DNA from: Zhongshania sp. R06B22
GTDB lineage: Bacteria > Pseudomonadota > Gammaproteobacteria > Pseudomonadales > Spongiibacteraceae
Length of the DNA: 64,000 bases
Assembly (NCBI RefSeq): GCF_040892595.1
Contig: NZ_JBFRYB010000001.1
Span: forward strand, 1,612,001 to 1,676,000
Direction of reading: 5' to 3'
Below are positions 8,870-17,735 of this stretch, one piece after another; positions within the stretch are counted from its first letter, which is position 1, and each line of letters opens with the position of its first letter. A program made the position numbers and the translations under genes. Below the pieces are notes generated by a model, which did not search any database, was not told the origin of the DNA, and saw only the letters and a program-made list of their open reading frames with translations.

Positions 8870-9877
8870 TTACTTGGATAACAGCTCTCTTTGGAATTCG
8901 GTTGGACTCTTTCCTGTCCACCGTTTAAATCCATGATTGAAGGCGGTGATGTCGTTATATCCGAGCTTCCGGGCAAGCTGAGATATATTCATTCTTGGGT
9001 TTCTTAGCTGGGTGCGGGAATACTCAACTCGACAACGCATTAATAATTCGCGATAGCTGGTACCTTCTTTGGTCAGCGCGAATCGCAACTGACGATCAGA
9101 AAGATTTAGTTGTAAGGCAAGATCGTGCATATTTGGGGGCTGAGAGATCTGGGAAGTTAGTATTCCGCTGATTTTTTCGGAAAGCTGACCGGTAATTCTG
9201 CTGTCTTTTAATTGTTGTTCATACTCTACGCCATAGCGTTTAAACGAGGCTCGGTCAGCAAAGGGATTTGGCGTCTCTAACACTTTCTTGGGAATCACAC
9301 CTGTATTTTCACTTAAATTGATGTCAGGGCAAATGGCAAAGAACTTTTTGTACATTGCTAGATAGGTATCTGTGCAATTTCGAAGTTTTATACTGTGGAA
9401 ATTATGGCTGCCGCCAGTGACTAATGAGAGCTCAGCGGAAAGTGCAGAAAATACAGCGGCGGTGAGAAATATTTCCGCTGTTTCAGATGTCGGCAATCTG
9501 AAATCCAACGCGAAATAGCCGAAATGTTCATCTTGAGTGAAATCGAAAGTGATCAACGGTGCCTGAAGCTTCACATAACGTGCAAGAAAATGCAGGCTGT
9601 CGCCAAGCGTTGGTGCAAACTTCATGGGTATTGCGAGCGGCGCGTAGGCAGTTAGCGGAATTTGCGAACCGGCTAGAAACGCTAGCTCATGTCCTAGGGG
9701 CAGCTCAGCCATAATTTCGAAAAGACGACGTGCTTGCTCGTGCTGATCGGCGAATGGATTTTTGGCAAAGCTTTGGACTAGTTCATTTAGCTCGCCGCGG
9801 ACCGGGCTTTCGGGAGGTATCGCGTTTTCCAATATCTCCTGCAGATATACCCAGAACGTTGAGAGTGAGCCTGACAT
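8870..9877 (-). CDS. AraC-family transcriptional regulator
   Basis: A 335-residue AraC/XylS regulator. The N-terminal two-thirds resembles the arabinose-binding-like sensor domain found in many 330-340 residue AraC proteins. The last 100 residues hold two helix-turn-helix units: DLALQLNLSDRQLRFALTKE, then ISQLARKLGYNDITAFNHGFKRWTGKSPTEFQ, which matches the family signature. It is encoded 191 bp upstream of the PF10118 gene on the same strand and is a likely local regulator of it. The inducer is unknown. Confidence 0.88.
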   Translation of the reverse strand: MSGSLSTFWVYLQEILENAIPPESPVRGELNELVQSFAKNPFADQHEQARRLFEIMAELPLGHELAFLAGSQIPLTAYAPLAIPMKFAPTLGDSLHFLARYVKLQAPLITFDFTQDEHFGYFALDFRLPTSETAEIFLTAAVFSALSAELSLVTGGSHNFHSIKLRNCTDTYLAMYKKFFAICPDINLSENTGVIPKKVLETPNPFADRASFKRYGVEYEQQLKDSRITGQLSEKISGILTSQISQPPNMHDLALQLNLSDRQLRFALTKEGTSYRELLMRCRVEYSRTQLRNPRMNISQLARKLGYNDITAFNHGFKRWTGKSPTEFQRELLSK

Positions 9878-10277
9878 TGCAAAGCCTTTGTTTGTTGATT
9901 TTATGAGGGCAGAAATTATTCTACCATTTAGGCATCACGGGCTAGAACTGTCAATAAGACCAAGTACTTGTTTATTATGACGCACTCTCACCGCATTGCG
10001 TACGGTCCAGGAAATGATATGTTTTTCATTCCAAATAGTAGGCATCGTTGCTGGGAGCGCTTAGATGAGAGTTGATGTATCTGCGGCTTGAGTAGACTTT
10101 GCCGTAAATGGACATACTGTTTATGTCAGGTAAAGGGTGCCCTTAGCTAAATTCACCCACGATCCTGTCATTACATTGCTTGGTGTGCGTCACGATTGAC
10201 CTTATCGATAAGTCGATATTGAAAGATGCCCGCTTTTTTATTATAGATATGCTTGGACAAGCTCCGATTCGCTAGAG
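9878..10277. other. 400-bp intergenic region upstream of the AraC gene
   Basis: No convincing gene is visible. It holds a 12-base perfect palindrome CTTATCGATAAG at 10201-10212 and an inverted repeat GACATA-N5-TATGTC at 10111-10127. The latter uses the same GACAT half-site as the repeat at 8761-8779 but in the opposite orientation. The region must carry the AraC promoter and the 3' end of the FAD monooxygenase transcript. Confidence 0.4.
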
Positions 10278-11501
10278 CTACTTCATATACCAGTTTTTAC
10301 CCTCTAGCATCGATTGCCACCATTGGTTCATCTCGGTTTCAGACATATCGTTCCATATCGGTGCGGATGTGACTAGTCCGTCGCCGAGGGTTCTAGAAAG
10401 GGTGACCTGTTGCCGAAGCTTGGGTGATTCCTGCAGCTGCCAGCTTTGTAAATTGTCTGAGATTGACGATGATGTGCTTTGCAATGCCTGCGCAAGGCTC
10501 AGGGCATTGTCGATGGCTTTTACCGCGCCTGAGGCTGCGTGTGGCCGAAGTACCGCTGCTGCGTCACCGATAAGTACAATGTTGCTAGTTACTAATTTCT
10601 TTGCATCGAGATCTACAATTGCTTGAACAAAAGGGGCAGATGTTTGGCGAAACAGGTTTGCGCTTAAGGCGGGAATATTATTCAGTAAGTTGCGCAGATG
10701 CTTTTTGGCAGAATCATTTAGTGAGTGTGCCGAGCTTGCTTCAGGGCTTTTCGCGTCAGGTAATAGTTTGCTAAGAAGATCGATATCGACCTTGTCGTAG
10801 ATTCCCCAGTTTAAGGTATGTTTTTGCGTTGAGGCCGAGTGTTCGCTCGCAGGAATGACATAACAGCCAGCCATTCCGCCGTTGTATGGGTGCCAGAGAA
10901 CATCGTTTTGCGGTGTGGGTATTTGCCACGCGGGCGCTGATGTTTGGTCTAGTAGCCCGCGCCATAGCACATACCCCGAATAGTTAATCTTTGTTGGGCC
11001 ATTGACTAGATCGCGGGTCCGAGAGTGGATGCCGTCTGCTGCGATCACAAGGTCTGCGAGATAGGTAGAGCCGTCGCTTAATGTGAGTACTTGGCTCTGA
11101 TCGTCATTTTGTTTGATGTCCAGGACGTCAATACCATTGATGTAGTCTTGCTCAAATACCCGTTTCCTTAGTTGTGCAAAAAGGTGGCCCCATCGCATCG
11201 AAACTGCGTCGAGTGGGCGGTGCCATATCGAACGGCCTTCTTCGGCATTGCTAGCGTCTTTTACTCTATAGCTCATACCACTTAGCGGGGTATGTGGGGT
11301 GTCTTGGTCTAGCCATTGCTGTTCCTTGAGAGACTCGAATAACGGTGTGGGTATCACGATCCCGGCGCCGCGATCCTGTAATTTACTAGAGGAGCGCTCA
11401 AAAATTTGAACATCGTGGCCGTTTTTGGCGAGTGCAATCGCCGCACTGCAACCAGCGATGGAGCCACCTACGATTGCGATTCGATATTTTTTATTTCTCA
11501 T
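10278..11501 (-). CDS. FAD-dependent monooxygenase (UbiH/PHBH-like)
   Basis: A 407-residue group A flavin monooxygenase. It shows the N-terminal FAD dinucleotide motif (IAIVGGSIAGCSAAIAL followed by an acidic EIFERS-like strand end), the DG motif (VIAADGIHSRTRD), and the GD motif (NIVLIGDAAAVLRPHAASG). Such enzymes hydroxylate aromatic or other unsaturated rings with NAD(P)H and O2, often as single components. It is followed by a TonB receptor gene upstream on the same strand (212 bp gap). It may hydroxylate the substrate or an intermediate of this locus; the substrate itself is not identifiable. Confidence 0.85.
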   Translation of the reverse strand: MRNKKYRIAIVGGSIAGCSAAIALAKNGHDVQIFERSSSKLQDRGAGIVIPTPLFESLKEQQWLDQDTPHTPLSGMSYRVKDASNAEEGRSIWHRPLDAVSMRWGHLFAQLRKRVFEQDYINGIDVLDIKQNDDQSQVLTLSDGSTYLADLVIAADGIHSRTRDLVNGPTKINYSGYVLWRGLLDQTSAPAWQIPTPQNDVLWHPYNGGMAGCYVIPASEHSASTQKHTLNWGIYDKVDIDLLSKLLPDAKSPEASSAHSLNDSAKKHLRNLLNNIPALSANLFRQTSAPFVQAIVDLDAKKLVTSNIVLIGDAAAVLRPHAASGAVKAIDNALSLAQALQSTSSSISDNLQSWQLQESPKLRQQVTLSRTLGDGLVTSAPIWNDMSETEMNQWWQSMLEGKNWYMK

Positions 11502-11660
11502 AAGGATTGGCGACTACCTTGGCGTCTCGGTGGCAGAAAGTTCTACGATAAGCGAATAAGATAATTTGGATTACATATCTTGGGCTGTTGAGTCTTTGCC
11601 GTTGTAATGGAGTTGCTTCTAAGAAGCGCTGGGAGGTTGAGGTAGTGCAGGTCAAACGGG

Positions 11661-11700
11661 CAAATAGCCGACACCATTTTGCGATGATGTCGGCTATTTG
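11661..11700. terminator. 13-bp inverted repeat downstream of the TonB receptor gene
   Basis: CAAATAGCCGACA (11661-11673) pairs perfectly with TGTCGGCTATTTG (11688-11700), loop of 14 bases. It lies 14 bases past the receptor stop on the minus strand, where a transcription terminator is expected. No clear T-run follows. Confidence 0.6.
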
Positions 11701-11713
11701 CCTTAGCAAAGGC

Positions 11714-14074
11714 CTAGTAGCGGTAAGATACCGTGGCAAAGAAGTAGCGCGGATTGTTGGTGCTGGCAAAGTGCCCGCCCGAGGCTAGGATGGCATCACC
11801 ACTCCACAATTTAATCAGCTCGTCGCTTAGATTCTTACCGTGAACTTCAACGCGCCATGTGTCTAGCTGACTTTTTATGCCAATACGGGCGTTGTACAAC
11901 CAATGCGCTTCCTGGCTGTCTAGTGGATCGAGGTCAGAGTCGAATAACTCGTCGCCCTTAAAGGTTGCGTCAACACCAGCGAATAGATCGACACCCCAGT
12001 TAAATGGTTCGAACACATAGTCGAGACGGATACTACCGTTCCATTTAGGCGCGCGATGTAGGTCGCGACCACTGAGGTCGCAAACCTCATTGCTGTTGGT
12101 GGCGCTGCCAAGCAAAGCACCGGGATCTTGTGATACAGATTTTGTAGGGCAGCCACCATTGGTGTGTTTAATGAATTTTGCGTCGTTATAGCCGACGTTA
12201 CCATTCAGGATCAGCCCGGGTAGAAGCATGAGGGTACCATCGGCCTCGACGCCTCTAGATTCTACTTCTTCAGCGTTCGAGGTTATGTAGCCCAAGCCTA
12301 TAAAAGTACTGATTTGGTAGTCTTGATAGATAGTTTGGAACAAGCCGACATTCAGTCTTGCTGCGCCACCCAGTAATTCGGTTTTTACACCCAGTTCATA
12401 GGTATCTGAAGACTCGGCGTCGAATAGCACTTTGTCTGGGAAGGTTGCGCCGTTATTGAAACTACCTGCGCGAAAGCCTTGTGCATAGGTGGCGTAAAAG
12501 GTCGCTTCATCAAATGGTTCCCAGCTAAGTGAGACCTTGGGTGAGAAGTCTTTGTCAACAACCTTGGCTTCCACTTCAAAATCAACACCCGTTAATAGTG
12601 GAAAGATTGGTGCGGGTCCAGTGGAATAGGCGCCGTAGAAGCCGTCTTTCACGTCGCGAGAATATCGAGCACCTACTATTAGAGCTAATTCGTCTAACAT
12701 TTGCCATTTGGCTTGGCCAAATATAGCGGCAGACGTCGTGGAGATATCATTTAATTCAACCAGCGAGTCGACTTCATCTCCGGAGCTCCCTGTAGGAACA
12801 AGTGGAGATATTAGCCCTAAAATATCCCCGACAATGGGGAGGGAGTCGCCTAGTAGAGTATCCCCAAGGTATGTGAATACTGTGTTAGCACCTAAATAAA
12901 GAGGCAAGCTAAGTTCGGTATCTTGCTGGGCTGTGAAGTAATAAAGTCCTGCAATATACTCGAAGTCGCCCGGTGCTGAAGTGAAGCGCAGCTCCTGACT
13001 GAATTGACTGTTTTTCATGTGTATCGGCAATGCTGCTATATCAGCGGCGGTGTTGTCTATGTCACCACCCTGATTGTCTTCCAGTTCCGCGATTGAGGTT
13101 ATTGACGTAATGGTGCTGTCACCGACATCAATATTTATGGTTAGCGGAATCATATAGCCGTTACCATCAAATTGGCTATCATTGGGTGCACTGGTTCTAC
13201 GATCAAGAGTTGTTTCTAGTTTGGGGTCGAGGGTACCAACCACTAATCCTAGGTCAGTAGGGTATTCGTGATACTCATTGCCAAGCCACGTTTCAATGCG
13301 GTAGCCAAACTTCGTCGCTCCGAGGGTAATATCGAAGTTTGATTCTGGGTTGTAGCGCAGTATTAGCCGTGTTTGCTCAAGATCGCGATCACCCAGTGTT
13401 TCATTGTCGGTAACACTGTAGGTGCTGCCATCCTCAGTGCGACGTTTGGCTGCAAAGCGAAAAGAGAAGTCATCCGAGAGTGGGCCGGAGATCATTACTT
13501 CACCTTCCTGAATATTGCGCTCACCACCTGTTAGGGTGACCGAGCCTATCCATTCGTCCGAAGGTTGGCCGTTGGTAATATTAATAACACCACCTGATGC
13601 GTTCCGACCGAAAAGTGTCCCCTGTGGCCCTTTGAGGACTTCAATGCGCTCTAAATCCATAAAGCCGGGTTTGAGATAATCGCCACGTGGCAAATAGACA
13701 CCATCAAGAATAAATGCAATTGCTTGCTCACCGACTGGATTCAGCTCTGGCGAGCCGATCCCCCTCACATAGAGAGAGCTGGAGCTGTCATTCAAGGAAA
13801 TATTAGGCATGAAGCGCGCCATATCGTTAAAGCTTTTAATACCTGCGTCGCGCATATCGTCGCCACTCATGACGGCTAAGGACATTGGAACATCGCGAAC
13901 ATTTTCAGATCGCTTCTGAGCAGTAACAACGACTTCCTCGAGCCGCATCGACTGAGATCTTTTTGTTTCATCTGTCTGCGCATAGCTCGCGTTAGATAGC
14001 ATGAGGAAACTTTGTGTTAGAGCAATAGTGAGTCCGATGCTTTTTTTAGATTTAGCGTTGTATATTGGCGTCAT
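11714..14074 (-). CDS. TonB-dependent outer-membrane receptor
   Basis: A 786-residue TonB-dependent receptor. It has an N-terminal signal peptide (hydrophobic IGLTIALTQSFLML, ending near ASYAQ), then a TonB-box-like stretch and plug domain (RLEEVVVTAQKRSENVRDVP, with LERIEVLKGPQGTLFGRNA). A 22-strand-type barrel region follows, ending in an aromatic-rich last strand (FFATVSYRY). The family imports siderophores, vitamins, sugars or hydrophobic compounds across the outer membrane using TonB energy. Position beside the monooxygenase and acyl-CoA genes suggests uptake of the catabolic substrate of this locus (inference). Confidence 0.93.
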   Translation of the reverse strand: MTPIYNAKSKKSIGLTIALTQSFLMLSNASYAQTDETKRSQSMRLEEVVVTAQKRSENVRDVPMSLAVMSGDDMRDAGIKSFNDMARFMPNISLNDSSSSLYVRGIGSPELNPVGEQAIAFILDGVYLPRGDYLKPGFMDLERIEVLKGPQGTLFGRNASGGVINITNGQPSDEWIGSVTLTGGERNIQEGEVMISGPLSDDFSFRFAAKRRTEDGSTYSVTDNETLGDRDLEQTRLILRYNPESNFDITLGATKFGYRIETWLGNEYHEYPTDLGLVVGTLDPKLETTLDRRTSAPNDSQFDGNGYMIPLTINIDVGDSTITSITSIAELEDNQGGDIDNTAADIAALPIHMKNSQFSQELRFTSAPGDFEYIAGLYYFTAQQDTELSLPLYLGANTVFTYLGDTLLGDSLPIVGDILGLISPLVPTGSSGDEVDSLVELNDISTTSAAIFGQAKWQMLDELALIVGARYSRDVKDGFYGAYSTGPAPIFPLLTGVDFEVEAKVVDKDFSPKVSLSWEPFDEATFYATYAQGFRAGSFNNGATFPDKVLFDAESSDTYELGVKTELLGGAARLNVGLFQTIYQDYQISTFIGLGYITSNAEEVESRGVEADGTLMLLPGLILNGNVGYNDAKFIKHTNGGCPTKSVSQDPGALLGSATNSNEVCDLSGRDLHRAPKWNGSIRLDYVFEPFNWGVDLFAGVDATFKGDELFDSDLDPLDSQEAHWLYNARIGIKSQLDTWRVEVHGKNLSDELIKLWSGDAILASGGHFASTNNPRYFFATVSYRY

Positions 14075-14119
14075 GTCAGTTCCAGCGATGTTGATGTTGT
14101 TATTTTAATAACTTAGTTA

Positions 14120-14170
14120 ATCGAGTCTGACAGATTTAGGTGACGATAGCCTCCCCCCGCGATGGGGGGC
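14120..14170 (-). promoter_or_regulatory. G/C-run element with downstream block, TonB receptor promoter region
   Basis: CCCCCC-GCGAT-GGGGGG at 14153-14169 is an inverted repeat about 80 bases before the receptor start. Read on the minus strand it gives CCCCCCATCGCGGGGGG, closely matching the element at 2610-2630. A downstream block AAATCTGTCAGACTCGAT (14137-14120, minus strand) resembles AAATCTATAGTCTAGAT at 2643-2659. The spacing between element and block is 15 bases here and 12 at 2.6 kb. This suggests shared control of the two units. Confidence 0.4.
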
Positions 14171-14673
14171 ATGTTTGACCAAGGATTTGTCCATAATAGC
14201 CATTCTTCTAGATAATATAGGCCTCTATTATGGCTGAAAATATTGCATCTACAGTCTGTAGGGGATCTTCCGCGAAAAGTCATCTGGTCGTGTTTAGCCA
14301 GAGGAAGTATGACATATTCGACTATAAGGCGGCTTTTAACGCTTGCATTGTCGTTGAAGTTACTTCGATATTTGGCCATTGTAGCTCAGGCTCACTCAAA
14401 CGAGTGGATACTTGTGCGAGATATTCGAGAGTAAACCAAGCCGGTGCTGGGTCAGAGCTATACACCATAAAAGGATGTGACTGCGGTAGAAAGTAATCTA
14501 GTGAAGCTTGTTTACTTACACCGCAAGATGTCGTGGTTTTATTGCTGTTGATAACTTCACTGTCCCATGAGTTGCCGGGTGATGTTTTCAAGCAAGTAAA
14601 AGCTTTGGTTAGTGCAAAAAGTATAAAAAAAACACCAAGTTAAGTTTGTTCCAGAACGCGATGGAGAGCGCTC
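14171..14673. other. Intergenic region with a possible decayed hotdog-fold remnant
   Basis: No intact gene is recognised. An inverted repeat CCATAATAG (14191-14199) / CTATTATGG (14225-14233) lies near the TonB receptor promoter. On the minus strand, 14322-14591 encodes 89 residues containing LPQSHPFMVY and, soon after, PAWFTLEYLAQV. Both resemble ApeP/FabZ-type hotdog dehydratase motifs, but the roughly 30 residues normally between them are missing. It may be a deleted remnant or chance. Confidence 0.3.
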
Positions 14674-15072
14674 ATGAGTTTACATAAGGTAGGGCGCATT
14701 GTCGTGGCGGTAGTTGCTGCAATGTTGATACTTATTGGTCTTGCATACTTACTTTTTCCGATGGAGATTTTATCACTTACCGGGCAGTTCACTATCGATG
14801 GCGATGCATTAATCGATGTTCGCGCGACCTACGGTGGTATTCAGTTGGGTTTAGGGTTGTTTTTGGGTATTCAGCTTATTAAGCGAGAGAATATTATATT
14901 CTCGCTATTTTTGTTGGCGGTGATATTTACTTCGGTTGGCGGTATCCGCTTGGTGAGTGCTCTTGTTGAGGAAGACCTGTCCTATCTCCACATGCTTGCT
15001 GCTTTGGCTGAAATAGCTAGTGCTGCAGGCTGCATGCTCTTATCGAAGAGTATTGCAAAGAAAACTAATTAG
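14674..15072 (+). CDS. DUF4345 family membrane protein
   Basis: A 132-residue integral membrane protein with about four hydrophobic helices (residues 10-28, 48-66, 72-92 and 104-122). The segment DVRATYGGIQLGLGLFLG is characteristic of DUF4345 proteins. The family has no established reaction. GGAGAG lies a few bases before the ATG. It follows the divergent TonB receptor region and precedes the DUF445 gene by 134 bp; membership of the lipid-catabolic locus is possible but not shown. Confidence 0.75.
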   Translation: MSLHKVGRIVVAVVAAMLILIGLAYLLFPMEILSLTGQFTIDGDALIDVRATYGGIQLGLGLFLGIQLIKRENIIFSLFLLAVIFTSVGGIRLVSALVEEDLSYLHMLAALAEIASAAGCMLLSKSIAKKTN

Positions 15073-15206
15073 CACGCCTTACAAGGTTTACAACTTCTCA
15101 TTTAAGGGGCGTATCTCTAGATTTCCCTCTTTAGTGCGTCCTATTAAATCTCTTACCTTTTTGGCGGTGCTTTGTGAATGCCGGCCCGACGCATCCGGAG
15201 ATGCTT

Positions 15207-16418
15207 ATGTCTTGGAATGAGTTAATCCCCTATTTAGTCATTGCCCCCATGACAGCCGGTGTGGGTTGGTTAACCAATTTGCTTGGCATAAAAATGATGT
15301 TTTACCCTGTTAATTTTGTTGGGGTTGGTCGTTATTTTGGCTGGCAAGGGATTATTCCACGTCTGCGTATTCGTCTCACGCGGAATTTGGTGAATATCTC
15401 TATCGCAAAAATATGTTCCCCCAAGGAGGTCGTGATGGCCCTTGACGATGGTGACGCCATCGAAAATATACAACAGTTAATTTCGCCATATATTGATGAT
15501 TGGATTGAAGATGTATTAGTGGAACAGAATGTCCAAGCATGGCAGTACACGCCAGAAAGGGTGAAGAAAATGGTTTTTGCTCGGGTCCAGGACAAGCTGC
15601 CTGGGGTCGCGCAGGCCATACTGGCAGAATTTGCGGATCGCGCCGATCAGCTTGTCGACTTTGCGCAGCTTGCTGAAAACCAGGTACGGGATAAGCCTGA
15701 ATTACTCAATGAATTGTTTCTTCGCTGCGCCGGTAGTGAGCTGCGCTTTGTGATTCGTTCTGGCTTGATGTTTGGTTTCCCCTTGGGTTGTGTGCAGGCC
15801 TTGATTTGGTATTTCTATCCTTATACTTGGGTATTACCTGTTTTCGGTGTATTTGTTGGCGCCGGTACTAATTGGATTGCACTCAAGATGATTGCGCATC
15901 CCGCTGACCCTGTCATGGTTGGCCCATTCAAGCTGCAAGGCTTGTATTTACGAAGACAGCCTGTGGTTAGTCAGGAATTTGCCGAAATTTTTACCAGTAG
16001 TTTTATGAGTCCCAAAGCCTTTATGGATTATTTATGGTTGGGGCCAAAGAGTATGGAAGTGCACAGAATTGTCCATCGCCATGTTAGAAAGGCCTTGGAT
16101 AAAAATATGTTGGGTAAAATCGCCGCGCAAATGGCGGTAACGACGGACGGCTTTGAAAAGCTGAAAAAAACGTCGGTGGAATATACCGCTGATCGGATTA
16201 TGGAAACGATAGACAACCCCGAGGCAAATCGTAAATTAGCGCTGCCGATAGTCGATCTGATCGCTAGGCGGATGTCTGCCTTGAAACCCAAGGAATTCCA
16301 GCAACTTTTATTACCTGCTTTTGAGCAGGACCAGATGTTAATTGTATTGTTGGGTGGTGTTCTTGGCGGTTTAGTCGGGTTTGCGCAGCTTATCTGGTTG
16401 TTTGGTGTTTCGATTTAA
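15207..16418 (+). CDS. DUF445 family membrane protein
   Basis: A DUF445 protein of 403 residues from the ATG at 15207, which has GGAG six bases upstream; GTG at 15174 and ATG at 15201 are poorer starts. It begins with a hydrophobic helix holding the family-type sequence TAGVGWLTNLLGIKMMF. It has a second hydrophobic pair in mid-protein (FPLGCVQALIWYFYP and GAGTNWIALKM) and ends in a membrane helix (LLGGVLGGLVGFAQLIWLF). The repeated TN-type motifs (TNLLGIKM, TNWIALKM) mark an internal duplication seen in this family. Function is not established. Confidence 0.8.
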   Translation: MSWNELIPYLVIAPMTAGVGWLTNLLGIKMMFYPVNFVGVGRYFGWQGIIPRLRIRLTRNLVNISIAKICSPKEVVMALDDGDAIENIQQLISPYIDDWIEDVLVEQNVQAWQYTPERVKKMVFARVQDKLPGVAQAILAEFADRADQLVDFAQLAENQVRDKPELLNELFLRCAGSELRFVIRSGLMFGFPLGCVQALIWYFYPYTWVLPVFGVFVGAGTNWIALKMIAHPADPVMVGPFKLQGLYLRRQPVVSQEFAEIFTSSFMSPKAFMDYLWLGPKSMEVHRIVHRHVRKALDKNMLGKIAAQMAVTTDGFEKLKKTSVEYTADRIMETIDNPEANRKLALPIVDLIARRMSALKPKEFQQLLLPAFEQDQMLIVLLGGVLGGLVGFAQLIWLFGVSI

Positions 16419-16540
16419 GGGTCATATTCAAGCGGGCTCTATGGCCAAGTATTTGTTCGATGTGACCATTCTTATGAAGGCTACGTAGTGGCAACATCTA
16501 TATCATCAAATAATTAACAATAGTTATGGAGCTCAGACCA

Positions 16541-17407
16541 ATGCAACATGCTGACCCGCAAAGCAAGCCTAGCCTATCCCAAACTCCCTTCGATATTCCG
16601 ATTCGAAGGGATCTGCGCTGGGATTTTTCTGAGGTTCCCGCAGATTTTGTAAAAGGTGGGAATCCGCTTATCAGCTATTTGTGGGCGGCCATGTCGGCAG
16701 GCGCTACGCCGATAGAAAGTTTTTTCATTAAAGCGCTATTACCTACGCTTGAAACGATAAAAGACGATGACAAGCTATTGAAAGATGTTCGGGATATGGT
16801 TGCCCAAGAGGCGCTACATTCTTCTGTGCATAATAAGCTAAATAAGCGTTTGGAATCCCAAGGCTACAATATTAAGGCTGTCCAAGAAAATTTTGGCAAA
16901 GTGCTAGGCAAGATGACCGATGGTTTAGACTCTGTAGGTATGCTGGGCGTTGTGGCGGCAGGCGAGCACTCGCTTTATTCCTTCGCGAAAATCTGGTTTC
17001 AGTGTCCAGAGATGCGTCATGATATGCATGAGCAGGCAGCTCGAGTTTTCCATTGGCATTTCTTGGAAGAAGCCGAGCATGGCGCCGTAAGCCACGACCA
17101 GTATCGCTACTTCGCACACAATAATTACTGGCATCGCCTGAAAACCACGTTTCGTGCGAGATATGTCTTTTCTATGCTTACCGACGCCATGGATATTATG
17201 GCTGAAGGCTTCGGATACAAACCTACCCTAAAGGATCGCTTCGGCTTGTTTTATTACAAGTGGTTCAAGCCTGGATTGTTTCGTCTGATGGCATTCAGAA
17301 TGATGGAATACTTGTCTCCTAGGTATGCCCTTACTTTTGAACACGATGATATAGAGCTTATGCGCCAGTGGAGTAAAGAGGTTTACGCAGATCAGCCATC
17401 TGCTTGA
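16541..17407 (+). CDS. PF10118 family protein, di-iron-like motif (paralogue B)
   Basis: This is a close paralogue of the product at 7794-8678, sharing SQTPFDIP, TPIESFFIK, QEALHSS and EEAEHGAVSHDQYRYF. Numbering from the upstream ATG at 16526, the putative metal ligands are E64, E95xxH98, E147 and E182xxH185, the same spacing as paralogue A. The ATG at 16541 is preferred because GGAG lies eight bases upstream; the ATG at 16526 has no ribosome-binding site. Two copies bracketing the TonB receptor and monooxygenase genes suggest duplication for related substrates or conditions. Confidence 0.82.
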   Translation: MQHADPQSKPSLSQTPFDIPIRRDLRWDFSEVPADFVKGGNPLISYLWAAMSAGATPIESFFIKALLPTLETIKDDDKLLKDVRDMVAQEALHSSVHNKLNKRLESQGYNIKAVQENFGKVLGKMTDGLDSVGMLGVVAAGEHSLYSFAKIWFQCPEMRHDMHEQAARVFHWHFLEEAEHGAVSHDQYRYFAHNNYWHRLKTTFRARYVFSMLTDAMDIMAEGFGYKPTLKDRFGLFYYKWFKPGLFRLMAFRMMEYLSPRYALTFEHDDIELMRQWSKEVYADQPSA

Positions 17408-17425
17408 GCCCTAAGCTACCATTCG

Positions 17426-17480
17426 AGCCTCTACTCAAAAGTAGAGGCTAAACGGCAGCCAATGAAAGCTTTCATTGGCT
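17426..17480. terminator. Hairpin followed by a 24-bp perfect palindrome
   Basis: AGCCTCTACT (17426-17435) pairs with AGTAGAGGCT (17440-17449) around a CAAA loop, 19 bases past the PF10118 stop, and is probably its terminator. Seven bases later is a perfect 24-base palindrome, AGCCAATGAAAG and its complement, at 17457-17480. The rest of 17481-17735 shows no gene; it leads to the small gene at 17736. Confidence 0.6.
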
Positions 17481-17735
17481 AGAAGGCAGCGTGTTGCTAG
17501 GTTGAAGAAAGGTCCAATACAAAAAATTTGGCGCGCGCATCGACGCCCGCCGAACAGCTTTTACGCCTCATCTGTGTAAGTCAAAAACTGACCTTTGGGT
17601 TCCAAGGGTTTAATTTATATTTGTGACAAAATCGCGCGGCCCATGCCAACACCATCGCTGCGGTGCAAATCATCATTTGGTATTTGCCGGAAATCGGGGT
17701 GGGGGTGCTAGCGCGCCTAGAGCGGAGCTTTGAAG

